Positions 33,187-45,739 of a stretch of 64,000 nucleotides of DNA are shown here, one piece after another. The position numbers were made by a program, and so were the translations under genes. Where the stretch lies: positions 439,698 to 503,697 of the forward strand of contig MNCI01003975.1 in assembly GCA_015680685.1 (NCBI GenBank), read 5' to 3'. The stretch's first letter is position 1; each line of letters starts with the position of its first letter. The stretch comes from Gnetum montanum (lineage: Eukaryota > Streptophyta > Gnetopsida > Gnetales > Gnetaceae). The notes under the pieces were generated by a model that saw only the letters and a program-made list of their open reading frames with translations, made no database searches and was not told where the DNA came from.

Positions 33187-34038
33187 TGATCAATAGTGAC
33201 ATACCACTATGCTCAACCATACAAATCACAATCATTCATGCATGATCTAGTTGAATTCTATGGATGGGACTAGTTGTGGTATCTAGATTGCTATGCTTTG
33301 ATCACAATTCGTTGTCTTCCCATTTAGACTAGTGGTAGCTATGTCACATATGGTTTAGTCCAAAGTGAGGCATATGATGTTGTTCCTAATTCTATGCTAC
33401 TCCTGATAACGATAAAGAGAGGGCATAATTAAGATACTAGGCAATGGAAAACAAGATCTAAATTAGCCTAGGCACATAATCATCTGTACATGTCTTGGAC
33501 TTCGTGAGGCTACTTTTGGGATTGCCAAGTGTATGTCACTATTGTGCCAAACAATACACTTCTGGATTACCAAGTATCTACACTTAAACATTCGTGATTA
33601 AGGCGTACGTATTTTTCTTAATAATAAGAATAATAAATAACAATAAATGAAGACATTTAACTAAAGAAAGTAGTAAATAATTAAACGCAACAATAATCTA
33701 AGTGGATGCTGAAATAATGGAAGTAATCTCGATCTTTATTACCAGTCATGTAACATGTCCAAGTACATCACACCTGAACAAAGGTGTCATACGATTACAA
33801 ACATCACACTATGAACATGCACTAGGAATAACAAACTTTAAAGAGAAGAAACTAAAAACTAAAACTATCTCCTACTTGTTACATTCTACTTTCCCTTTCA
33901 TCCGAGCACCCAAGCACTATATTTATAGGCAAACCCAGATGAGGTGACATCAGATATCTGACATTGCTTATTGGCTTCAACGTCAGGTACATGACGTTGG
34001 GGCTCTCATGTCGGGGCCTACCAAGTGACAAGTCATCA
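33187..34038 (-). repeat. Solo LTR of the Y family inside W
   Basis: 852 bp, from TGATCAATAG to AAGTCATCA, flanked by GAGAC (33182-33186 and 34039-34043). Shares CTCAACCATA near the start, the CTGGATTACCAAG block (33553) and the TATA box (TATAAATATA on the minus strand, 33927-33918) with the other family copies. Its U3 palindromes differ: an ACGTCAGG...ATGACGT pair near 33980 replaces GATATC, so it belongs to a diverged subfamily. Confidence 0.9.
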
Positions 34039-35851
34039 GAGACCAAAAGCTAGAGGAAGATCACAACCAAAGGGAGAAGAGACCTAGAGGAAGAGATAGA
34101 GGATGAGGCTTACAACAAAATTCTTCTGTGGATCAAGAAGCATACTCACATAGCATCCATTAGCCCACACTTGTAATAGGGTAGTTTGCACAAGTAGAAG
34201 TTGATGCACCATGAGCTCCAAAAAAAATACAACATCTAACACTCTCTATCAAGTGTTTCCAAGCTATTTATGAGAAGTCCATCATGTCCATTGTGATAGT
34301 GAAACTTAATTTTGGATCATTCATGGATTTTGCACTTCCAAAAGTCTACAAACAACTTTAAGCTTCTCCATTAACACCAAGTATCTCAAGAAATAGTGAA
34401 TGGTATTTGGGGGAAGTTCACCAATTCTAACAGAATAAGCAAGATGATGCCATCGTAAATATTGTGGAAGTGATCATACCCTATTTAGTTGAAGCAACTA
34501 CAAGAGCACTAAATCCACAAAATATCGAGACCAATATTACTCAAATATCTATAAGGTCTGACACATATGCATGAAATTTATGATTATAGAGGGCATACGG
34601 AACCATAGAAAAAGAATATAGTGGATTATCTACTATTGAAAATATCTACTTTAAGATTGAGACATACCACATTTTTCCAACAAAGAGACTTAATCAAGAT
34701 TTCACCTATGTTGCTAAAGGAAGCACTATATTCATGGGGAAATTCCAAGATAACATAGCCCATCTATTATTTTTGGAGACACAAAGAAGGTTTTAGCAAA
34801 AGAAGATGGGGAAACCCACTTTACCATTTCACTATACTATCAAAAAGTTGTGTAGATGAGTAGGAATTTTTAGCTACACCAATAATGTTTTTTGCAAAGT
34901 CCAAAATGCATCATATGTTGAAATCTTCAAGTCAATGCCATCCAAAAAAGATCAAGTAGAGAAACCAACAAGCACTAAGGTTGCAATAGGATCAACACCA
35001 ATGACAAACATTCCAACCATAGGCATAGAATAGGCAAGACCCAATAGATCAACCCTAGCTATAGAAAGAGTAAGACAAAGTGCTCCACCAACACAATAAG
35101 ATTATAGACCTTTTATGATCCATCTACAACATATAGCAAAAATAATAAGTTGGAATAGCAAGGAAGTCTCAAGAATGTATAGAGTCAGAGATAATCCTAA
35201 CAAAACTATTATATCCACAAGACACACAAGTGATCAAGTATCTTTGTAGGTAGCAGAAGATGATGACTAGGCATAATAGATTTCAAGGCATGGTACATCA
35301 TTTTAGGTGATGTTAAAAACTGGAAAAGGAGCCACTATGGTGATCATGTAATACTAAGGTAAAGCCAAAATAGCTAAAGTGATAACTGATCATATTAAAG
35401 AATCATTTAATATTCCATTTGTGCCACCAATAGATATTATTGAAAGCAAAAATGTGGAAGCCTTAGCTAGAACATCAATGACCCTTGTAGAAGATGAAGA
35501 TGCATTGGAGAGACTATTGCAGATAAGACAAGTTATACATAATCCTTTTATATCCCTAGTGATATCACTATGGTATAGTTTGAATTAATATCCACCAAAT
35601 ACATGCTACTCATGGTAGAAATAAGGATGCAACACATAGAAAGTGAGGTGCATAAGTTACAAGAACAATTAGTTAGATTAAGAATTGAAAGATAAGACCC
35701 TGCATGGCACATTGTACCTAATTAGTTGGCATAATTTTGAGATGAATAAATTGGTCAACTAATGACCAAGTAAAGAAAAATGAAGATGGAAAAGGAGAAA
35801 GCAATGTGAAACACCTCTATAGAAAAATCCCAGATATATGCATATGCTAAG
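34039..35851 (+). pseudogene. Extra coding remnant of W downstream of integrase, part 1
   Basis: Plus-strand frames with few stops over 1.8 kb: ENIYFKIETYHIFPTKRLNQ region (about 34635-34700), an Arg/Ser/Pro-rich stretch (34980-35100), and an open 69-codon stretch 35379-35588 (DHIKESFNIPFVPPIDII). I recognise no domain. The last frame runs into the X2 insertion and continues at 51667 after removal of X2, giving a Lys/Glu-rich likely coiled coil. Y has no counterpart. It could be an ORF in the env-like position of Athila elements, a captured gene, or part of another old insertion. Confidence 0.4.
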
Positions 35852-37292
35852 TGTAGCAACCGAAAACGTCGATGGCTGAAATGGTCACATTGAGGGATCC
35901 ACAGTCATAGTACAATGCTAACCTTATCCCCATCTGAAGGGCTATTGTTGGAGGGGAAAAATAGAGGTAGCACCCACGATAATTTTGTCGATCAAACTGG
36001 GACTTACGGAGTGTTTCGACAAATGGGTGCTAGCATTTTGCACGGTGTCTTTAGTGGTACCAAGGCCAAGTAAGTCCAAGTGTAGTAGGGTTTCTTGATG
36101 CAAAAATGATGGTGCAAATGTGTGAATGCATGAAAAATAGTGAAAAATTCAAGTGCGATGCAAACTGCCAAAGAAAATGCTTGAAAATGTAAAGGAATTT
36201 TAGAGAGAAAGAATGGCATCACCCCAAATGGGGAAAGCATAGCAATTGCAAAGAAGAGGTGAGGAGGTGCATGGTGTACAAACAGGTGTAGTAGGTAGCA
36301 TAGTCATAGTCTCTTGGGTGTTCAAACTATGAAAAATGACATCCATCATAAAGTCTGTGCTTGCTGGGTTGGCTGTCACAATGTCCTGCAGGCTGCAGTG
36401 TGTTGTGGTGTTGCCAAGGTGCTGAGCACTCTAGGGTGCAAGGGTGCTTAGTTTGCTTTAGGTTTGTCATGTGAAAAATGCCATGTGAATGAAAAGGTAC
36501 CAACTGAAAAACACCCATTGAAGTTTGAATTTTTCACACTAAATGCTTCAAAACCCTAAAATGTGAAATATAGGGGTATTTATAAGATTAGGATTGATGT
36601 AAAGTGTAAATCGGATGTCATGTGGCATAAGGATAGTTGGGGCTACATTGACCCAACTACACTCCCACTAGAGCAACTAGTGTTATGCTCTGGTGTGCTT
36701 CAATGGACCCAAAGAAACTATAAGATTGTGACTATGCAGCCAATACTGCATGTGCTAAAGTTGAAAAGATCTAATGTACCTGCAAATACTACAAAATAGT
36801 GCAATTTGGAGACTACGCTCTGGGACTATGCTCCCCCCTCTTTTGCATGCGGTCGAGCATAAGTACAATTTGGGGACAAATGGGGATGTGAAGGAAAATG
36901 CAAATTGCTAATCTTGCTTGCCAAAGACGTGTTGAGGCTGAGATGGAGGTTGATGCTAAGCTTTGGAGGCTATCCTTCATAGCTACACTAGCTACACTTT
37001 GGAGTGTAGCCCAATAGTTAGGCAAATTCTACAAAAATTGAAGTCCAATGCTAGCTATGCTCTGGAGCATAGTAGGGAAGAGTGAGATCGTAGCACTGAT
37101 ATTTAGAAAAAATTTGGCAAAACTTACAGTCCTCATTCAAGCTATGATCTGGAGCATAGTAGGAGGGGTAACCCTAAGAGTTAGAAAACCTACCAACCTG
37201 TTTCTTCCATTCTGAGCTAGCTTGATGGCTTCTAGCCTAACACTTCAAAAAACTAGTCACTAAAGTGCATGCTATGCTAACTACACTCTATA
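35852..37292 (-). repeat. 3' LTR of X2, truncated at its U3 end
   Basis: Begins TGTAGCAACCGAAAACG, the least decayed start of the four copies. Matches the right LTR up to CATGCTATGCTAACTACACTCT, then switches at about 37292 to RNase H sequence similar to 5373 of X1. About 0.25-0.35 kb of U3 is missing. Palindromes at 37054-37072 and 37141-37159. Confidence 0.85.
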
Positions 37293-39276
37293 ACTTGGTT
37301 AACAACTAGTTGCGAATCACCTCAGATCGCTAGATTTTAAATTCCTAGATCATCGACTGCTAAGATGCCTCTAAGGAGACCTTCGTACTCTACTACATTG
37401 TTGGTGCAAGGAAATGCAAAGTGATAAGCAATGGGTCAGATCTCCCTAGAGGAAAATGTTATTGTAGTAGTGGCACTACCCCCTTGAGAGGTTAAAGCAC
37501 CATCAAAGTGTAAGAATACCTCAAACGTAGTAGGCACTTGGCTTATACTACTAACATGCTCATTTAGAAATTCTAGATCTATTGTTGCTTAATCATTTAT
37601 CAGTGAAGCTATTAGTTGTGAGGCTATTGCTTAACCTTTAGTTGATGCTTGTGCTATGTAGTGTAGGTCAAACTCTATGATTATTACTTTCCACTATGCA
37701 ATTTGACTACTTTCGTAAATGTTTGCGGTGATTTCCTAGAGTACATTGCTTTCGCAAATGATGTTTACCTAGCATAGTGCCTCCACTTCTTAAGTGTGAA
37801 GATTACAATGAGGTAGTTATTTTCCACATCATTGTATTTAGCTTCATGGGCCACTAACACATGGCTTAGGTAGTATACAAAGACATCTGAGCCATAGTCT
37901 TACTTTTGGCAAAGCAAAGAAGCGATGGATGTGTCAGAGGTTACAAGGTAGATGTAGAATGATCTATCTCCTTGTAAAGGGTAGACAGTAGGAAGTTGAG
38001 CCAACTCCTATTCAACATTATCAAATGTGACTTGGCATTGAGGTGTCCACTAGAAGTGGATCCCATTTTTGAGTAAATGTTGCATTAGCTGCAAGTTGTC
38101 AGTCAACTGCATGATAAACCTATGAATGAATTGCAATCTACCTTGTAATCCATGTATCTCCTTAAGGTTAGCTAGTGGTGCCAAATTGATAATGGCCTTA
38201 ACCTTATCGAGGTCTACATGTATGCCTACTTTTGATACTACGAAACCTAGGATGCAACCCATTTTAATGCCAAATACACACTTCTTAGAATTCAATCTAA
38301 GGTCATGTCTTAGGCAACATTTGAGTACACAGTCTAAGTCATCTACATGGTTGTGTCCCATTTTGGACTTAACTAATATGTCATCAACGTAGTCATTGAG
38401 AAAATCTAGCAAATAATCACTAAAGATGTACATCATGGCACATTGATAGGTTAAGCCTATGTTCTTTATCTAAAAGGCATTATTATGTAGCAAAACATAC
38501 CCCAAGTGATCATGAAGGTAGTACTAAGTTGGTGCTTCAGGTTGATCAGAATTTGGTTGTAACTAGAAAACCTGTCCATCAAGGACAATAAGGCATGACT
38601 AGCCATAATATCGACTGGATGATTAATACTAGGCAACTAAAAATCATCTTTAATGATTTCCTTATTCAAGTCCAAAAAGTCTATGCAAATGTGTATGCTT
38701 ATGTTTTTCTTAGGTACAACCACGATGTTGGAGACCCAGTTTGCATAGTCAAATGCCTAGATAAAACTAGCTTTGTAAAGCTTGGTGATTTCATCAAGGA
38801 CTGCCAACACCTCCTTAAGCCTAAACTTGTGGGCTTTTTACTTAAGTGGCTTTACACAAGGATCAAGGATTATATTGTGTTGCAATATATGAGGATCTAG
38901 GCCTAACATGTCTTCATAATACCATGCAAATGCCTTGATGTTATCATTGAGGACTTTGGTGATGTTCTGGATATGTTGAGGCTCTAACAAGGAACTAAGT
39001 TTTAGTATTTTCACCTCATCACTAACTGTTGTTATAAGGACTTTGATGAGGGAATCCTTATTGATGTCACTTGTCTCTAGATCAAGAGCTTTGACTACAT
39101 GGTCTGGCCAATCTAGCAATGCCTCTACAAATGTTTGGTTCTCATCATAGGCCATAGGCTCAAGGTCTAAACATTTAGTATCAATGCATCATGTGAGGTC
39201 ATCATGGGGTTCGGTGAGGACCAAAGATGAGTAAATATGCTCGTATGTGCTCATGTTGTGATCTTACCAAGAATCC
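37293..39276 (-). pseudogene. Reverse transcriptase and RNase H of X2 (decayed)
   Basis: The exon-like frame opens right after the acceptor at 39277. The lead region is open over 39155-38838 and ends FAWYYEDMLGLDP. RT: VVVPKK (about 38725), LNKEIIKDDF, SYNQI, TWGMFCYIMMPF, then MMYIFSDYLLDFLNDYVDDILVKSK (box YVDD intact, about 38385), KCVFGIK and GFVVSKVGI, open to 38050. RNase H remnants run to 37293, where the GDSQL region is cut by the LTR junction. Better preserved than X1 (intact YVDD) but still with stops. Confidence 0.86.
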
Positions 39277-39302
39277 TGCAAAACAACTAGAAATAGCGTC
39301 AA
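39277..39302 (-). promoter_or_regulatory. Putative 3' splice site of the PR-RT intron in X2
   Basis: Element strand reads TTTCTAGTTGTTTTGCAG then GATTC. The same site in X1 is at 7321 (TTTTGTAG). Conservation in two independent copies of a site followed at once by the RT frame supports a spliced intron. Confidence 0.5.
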
Positions 39303-41220
39303 GCTACACCTATCTTAAATGAAGTCAAAATACATAAAATAAGGAAAGCAATACAATGAAAATTTTCCTAAGTGTGCAAATGTTGAATTAGAGAAGTAAG
39401 TATGTGGGCCAGTTTTGGGCCTTGGTAGGCCATGGGGTGTTAGTTTAAGGTCTTAGTGGACCACGGTTTGCCAGTTTAGGGTCATAATGGACCATTAATT
39501 GTGCAAGCTGTGTTGGTTTAGAAAAGGTTGGTAGCACTTGGAACATGAAGTCAGGTTGGGCATTCATTGGGCAATCAGGAAAATTCAGAAAATTTTCTAA
39601 GTCTGGGAACCACCAAAAAAAGTTCAAAAATTTTTCTAAGTCTAGTGACTACACTTGACCTCTTGCTACGCTTGATCCCTGGCAACACTTAGTAAGACTT
39701 GGAAAATCTACCTAAGTGTGGAGCACCATTCTAGTAGGTAGTGCATTTAATTACCTCCAAAGGGTATATATGCACATTTCACTAAGGGTAAACGATCATT
39801 TTCCAAAGTAAAGACGAGAAGTTATAGAGCATAGCACGGTTGGAGCAAGGAGTGGAAGCCAAAGTGTAATGATCAAAGTGTAGCATCTTGAGCATAACAG
39901 CCAAAGAATAGTAGTCAACATGATGCATCAAAGTGAACATCAACACCCCAGACTCATCAACATGGACGAGGAAGAATGAGCACTAAGACATTTTCCCTGG
40001 GCATGCATGAAGGAATGGAAGGAGCCACTGTCTGCTAGGTACCCTACTACACTTCACCTTTGCATTGTTTTCTTTTTTGTATTTTCTTTTACCTCGCATT
40101 GTAATTTAGGGCTTAGGGTGGCCTGCCTTGGCAAGGACCACCACCATCGTGGCTACCAAGGCCATGCGACAAGATGGAAGAAAATGCATGCACGAGAAGC
40201 AGGGTCTTGCTTTGTGCATTTTTTATGTTGCTGCATGATGATGCATGGGCATGGGTCTTGCATTTTGGATTTGTTTTAAGCAATGCAGCCAAGGTCTTCT
40301 ATAAAATGTTTTTACCGTTATTGAGGACCACTACGCACAGGAATGGGCACAAGAGTAGAAATAGTAGTTTTTTGGCCATGGCCAAAGTGACCACGACCTC
40401 TCTCTCTTTTTTTGATGCATAAGATAAGGAATGGTAGAGCAAGAGCACTTTGGGGTTTTACCCCTCCATTTTTTTGTCTCTTTTAATGGCTAGGAGGGAC
40501 GCCAGTTTGTGCAACGTTACGATTTTTCATGTGGCCATGATGCAAGCAAGGGCAAGGGATAAGGGTTTAGCAAAGCAGGGATGCAAAGGGGACTTTTTTT
40601 TTTGGTTTCCATAGGCCTAAGGCCAAGGCAGGGTGAACGATGTGACCATGGGGGAAACAACTACTATGGGAAAGCAAGGGCGCAGAGAGAGCCATGACAA
40701 GCTACAGCCATGGCAAGTGCTTCAACACATGATGTTAAAGCACAACGAGGCAAGGTGACATCATGAAGGGGGCACGGTGCCTAGGGTGAGGGTGTAATGT
40801 AGCAATGGGAGTAGTAGTTCAATTTTCTTTTTTCTTTTTTTCTTTTTGAAACTTTCATGATTTTTGGGGGCTACAACCTCTAGGGAGCATAGCTAATGAT
40901 TAGAAGTTTTCTTTTGACATTTACTTGGGTTACGCTCCTAGGGAGGGATCACCTAGATTTAGAATTTTTTCGTGAACACCTTGGGCTACATTGCCCAGAG
41001 TTAGAAATAATTTAAAATCTGCTAAGTGTAAAAATGAAGAATTTGCTAAATGTGAAAATAAAATGCCATGTGTGATAATGTTAAGTGGAATGCCACATGC
41101 AAAAAAAAATATTGTGTATCATAACTTTGCCAAGATGCCAAACTTGTAAGTCGAACATGCCAAACTACTAAAATATGCAAACCGTGACAATGCACAACAT
41201 GAAAATGTGAAGCAAAATGC
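39303..41220 (-). other. PR-RT intron segment of X2 upstream of the antisense unit
   Basis: Corresponds to 7346-8262 plus 9294-10000 of X1. Hairpin-unit fragments at 39420-39500. A decayed ACCTCTAGGGAGCATAGCT palindrome near 40874. Plus-strand frames at 40007-40422 are not kept in X1 as frames. Confidence 0.5.
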
Positions 41221-41228
41221 TAATGCTA

Positions 41229-44200
41229 CATTAATGTTGTACCCCAGTGAGCACCAAGCGCATCAAATGTATGTACTGATGTCCTATGCTAGCGGAACCC
41301 GTAGGGGACCTTAAGGATATATTTTCTACTAAGTTATGCTACCCTATGTTAAATTTGCTAATTTTGCTAAGTGTCATTTAATGTATTTTTGTGCATCTAG
41401 TATATACTAATGTTTTTTTTCTTGTTGCCTTAACAGTTGTAGGGTATTATCGAAGCCAATTCTCATCATGATGTAGCTCAATGACATTCTTTGTTGTACG
41501 AGCAAGCCCGTTTCAAAGACGCATACACCAAACACGTAGTTGGGTCATCAGGCAGTATAGTTGCAGCAAAGAGCACAAGACTTCTTGGAATTCTTGCTCC
41601 AACACATCAGTGTGATGATGTGGTCACACTTAGTAGTGGAAGTTGCTAGTGGCATCATGGAGACATTGCTACATGGGGCAAACCAGAGCATTTTGAGGTT
41701 CATGTCCAATGATCCCACTATTGGTGATGACAAAGTAGGGGTTCAAGTCAAAGACCTAAGGGCATTAGGCCTTTGTCTAGGATCTGGGGGATGCTAAAAT
41801 TCAGTTATTATAGCAAGAGAAACACTCTTTTTATTACTCAGTGCATGCATACCTTGTTTCAGAACCCACCTAGGATGGTGTGTTGTGCTAAAGGGTAAGT
41901 GTCCTTATGATTTTTACATTATTCCTTTGGCTATTATAGCTCTTAGTAAGGTGCTAACTTCTCATGTTTGTTGCTAGGTTTAGCATTGATGAGCATGGAC
42001 TACATGACAAGGAGGGGCCCTTGAACCTAACTCGCACTACCCTATAGGAATTTTCATCCTACAAGAGCATTTGTGTAGGGATGATTGAGAAAATTAGATC
42101 TGACTAGGTAGAGTACCCTCATTGGTATCCAAAGGCATATGAGAGGTGTCAAACCCATGGCTGTTTGGATGTGGAGTGGATGAACAGAGTACCTAGCATC
42201 GAGGAGGCATCAGTTCCATTGTCACCATCATGCACACCCTTTGTCCCACACAACTAATTTATCATTTTTCTCTTCTACATTTGCTCTTTGCACTTTTTAC
42301 ATGGTGCTAATCTTGCTTTTTCCTATATTATAGCTATAGTTGTTTCAAGAGAGGTCATGGTGGTTTCTACAAGAAGCACTAACGCCACCTTCATCATGAA
42401 TTATGGTGATGTTGAGGACATGCAACATTGGTTGTGCCACCAAGCCCCAACGAAGTTGACTAGTAGGCATATGTAGTCTTGGCTAATGAACCTTTTCTTG
42501 GTCCTCAGCCCAAGCATTTTGGTGGCTGAAATGGTTATTATTATTGATTTCTTTAGCAACAACACTCATCACTTTGTCACGTAGGTATGGGATGTGAGGG
42601 TGGTTCTAGACCTTACTAATGACTTCTTCGCGAACCTCTAATGGCCCATTGGTCATTGATAAGACTAACAGATAGGTGGACCACCAAGCTGATATCGAGG
42701 AGTGGCTAGGAACTTCTTGATCTCATAAAGGCATACTCACTAAGGATGTGTAGGTGCCTATGGTCCATGATCTTTACCCTATCTTCCGTGCCCATGTGTT
42801 TTCGAAGCTACTCTCCCAAGGGAAAATCCTTGGAATGGAGCAAGCTTGAGTGATGAGGGATGTGCTGGAGGAGGGCACAAGGTACAACTAGGCCTCTCAC
42901 ATTGCAGATGGCCTATATGCCAAGATTGTTAGCTTGCACCACAACCTCCAAGCGAGGTCTCATGTGCACTTCGCATTCTTCATAGGATGCCTATGAAGAT
43001 TTGTCGAGTTTCTGGTGGTCGCGAGGATAGACAATGGGTGGTGCATGATTGCACACAACTCTCAAAGCCATGGGCCAAGCACCTATTTGCTATCACACAA
43101 GTGCAAGATCGCTTAGAGGCAATTAGTAAGTCATTTTTCGTAATGACTTAAGGTCACTTGGGGCAATCTCACTACTCGCATGATAATGCAAGTGAGGCCC
43201 CACTAGTTGGTACCAAGAACACAGCTAGGGTAGAGCGTTACATTGTCAAGACAGTGGGACTATTTAAGGTAAAGATTAAGAGGCCACATCCCACAAAGGA
43301 GCCTGCATGGGAGGTTGAAAAGGCAAGTAGTAAGAGGATCTACCTAAAGTTTCACAACTTGCATATGGATGTTGCAGGTTAGTATGAGTTATTGGATGCA
43401 TTTTTGAATTTTATGTATTTATATTTTTAGGCTTTTTGCACTATGCTATATTATGCTAAGTTGTTATGCTAAGTGTTAAAATGCTAATCTTGACATGTGT
43501 CTGAATTGTTGGAATTACGTGATAGGGCCATTGAAGCAGCGAAAAATGCAATAGCATAAGAGGTCCCTCCTCAAACTAAGGAGGGAGAGGTAGAGGAGGA
43601 AGAACTATGAGAGGCTACAAAAGTCCTCCAAAAATTGGAGGAGGAGGGACTGCTTCATCCTAACAAGAGTGATTTTAATAACCTCTTTGATGGTGTGCAG
43701 CTAGGTGATCCCCCCACTCTCACACCTAAGGGTTTTCTAGATACATGCTTTGAGTTGCCCTCTATTACTTCTCTCTTTCTACTCTTGCATCTTTGGTTGC
43801 TTGATTGTTGCTAAATGTGTTATTGCATTGTAGCTACAAAGGTACCTACCAGTGGTCCAGCGTCCACCTCTACCTACCACATGGAGCCATGGGTAGAAGC
43901 GCCCGACAAATTTACCTTCATGGAAGGGTTGGTTGAGGACATGGTGGACCACCTACAATAGGTGAATCCCAAGCTCGATATGCATGTGATGTGTTGCTTT
44001 GCTTATCTTGCTTTACCGATTTGAAACTTAGTTTGTGGCTAATGTTGTTTTTCTTGTTGTATGCCAATAGGTTCTAAGATTCATTGGGATCCACACAGGG
44101 TAACCAAGGTGGATGTCATCCTCGAGTTTCCTCCTAAAGTGGAGAAATTGCCCCATTACATGTATGAGGCAACGAGTAAGTGCACGCTTTCATGTACAAA

Positions 44201-44997
44201 AGTGTTATGGGTTTGTAGGCACACAAATCAGTACTTGTGGAAATGGGTGCATAAGTTCCAAGACAAAGCAATGAGCTAGGAAGCTAAGATGGAGGACTTA
44301 CAGTCCTGTTATGATTTCCTTGCGGCTCACGCATGAGGGGACAATACCTAGTAGATAGCCAAGATTGACTATGCTAGGTACTAGTTAGTAATCTAGGGCA
44401 AGGATGAGGCCACCAGAGAGATTATTGAGCAAAGGTTGCAGATGGACTTGCTAGCCCAAAAAAATCAAGATTAGAAGGATTATAGTGCAAAAGTGTATCA
44501 ATGGGGGCAAACTTAGAAGAACCACAAGAACCACTACAAGAATGAACAACACACATTCCTTAAATGGTACAAATAGGAGTCCATCAAACACCATTACTGC
44601 GATATGTTCTTTGAGGCAATTAGCAGGACACAAGCTTACGAGTTGTTCGCTCGTCACATAGTGGTAAGTGGGTCTCTAGAGAGAAAGATTGTTGTGCCCT
44701 CAAGGGAGGTTTCCTTTACTACATTTTCAATGGAGAGGCAAGATCCTCGTGGGTATTGACTTTGGCTAGGAGGACTGGATGCTTCTAGAGATGGATGCAG
44801 GACCCTCTTAGGTTAGTTATTTTTTTTTTGTTTTTCATGTTGTTGTTTTTTTATGTTGGTTTTGCATGTTGTGCATTCGCTGACTAGTCTACTATTTTGC
44901 ATTACTTTGAATAGGCACCAGGCGATGCTGTAGGCCCTAGCGAAGTGGCAAAGGAAGAGGAAGAGAAGCCTCAATCCCCACCGAACACCACCAGCTA
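41229..44997 (+). pseudogene. Antisense multi-exon gene-like unit in X2 (copy B)
   Basis: Same layout as copy A. Exon 41443-41894 lies between GTTGTAG and GTAAGT, joins in frame to the exon starting at 41978 (after TTGCTAG), and another exon starts after ATTATAG near 42333. Motifs: FLEFLLQHISVMMWSHLVVE (near 41576-41635), VKDLRALG (41747), SKRNTLFI, FQNPPRM (41860), then DEHGLHDKEG (41987), NYGDVEDMQHWLCHQ (42400), an open 74-codon stretch 43158-43382 and an open 72-codon stretch 44061-44279 (SKCTLSCTKVLW). The first part fits the WSS and NPP pattern of FCP1/NIF HAD phosphatases; the TAG at the nucleophile position is a decayed codon. The rest is unknown. Frame shifts and stops make it a pseudogene. 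Confidence 0.5.
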
Positions 44998-45214
44998 AGC
45001 AATCCTAATGTAGCCCTGCTATCAAGCAATTTTTCATTTTTTGGCAATTTTTGATGTACAGTCATGCCATGTATTTCATTGATGGATTAATGGAGATGTA
45101 TTAATAGATATTGTTTTGCTATGTGGGTTGCATATTTTGTAGAGTTTTGCATTTATTTGCTAAGCATTTCATGCTAGTAATGTGGTGGTTTGATGCGATT
45201 AGACCCTTTTGTGG

Positions 45215-45560
45215 GCCCCATCCTAGTTTAGGGCCATTGCTAGTTTAGGGCCATTTCAGGCTACAATAATTGCTAGTTTAAGGCCATTTCAAGCCATAAA
45301 TAAAAAGGGAAAGTGTCACCAGTTTTAGGCCATAGCAAGCCATGTAATAGTTTTAGGCCATTTTAAGCCATGAGGTGCCAGTTTAAAGCCTTGGTAGGCT
45401 GTAGTGATAGTTTTGGGTCATTCTGGGCCATTGCGATGAAAGAAAAAGGGTTGCCAGTTTTAGGCCATAGCGAGTTGTATGCTAGTTTAAGGTCTTTTCG
45501 AGCCATGACGACATGAGGAAGGTGGCCAGTTTTAGGCCATGGCGAGCCATATATTTTTTT
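45215..45560. repeat. Tandem array of hairpin units in X2
   Basis: Counterpart of 14060-14440. Units of about 30-45 bp starting AGTTTAGG or AGTTTTAGG, with GGCC...GGC(C/T), GGTC...GGCC and GCC...GGC arms. Order and number of units differ from the X1 array, so it is rearranging by unit gain and loss. Confidence 0.75.
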
Positions 45561-45739
45561 GTAATTTTGAATTTTGCAATTTTTATGTATTTTAGTGTTT
45601 TTTAATGCATAAGAAAACTAAATGAAAATGCATTAAAAAAAAGGAATAAATGTGTAATAAAATAAATAATGTAAAATACAAGCAGCCATGCAAAGTGTAA
45701 TTGCATAAGCAAAAGACAAATGGGGCATGTGAAGCTTAG

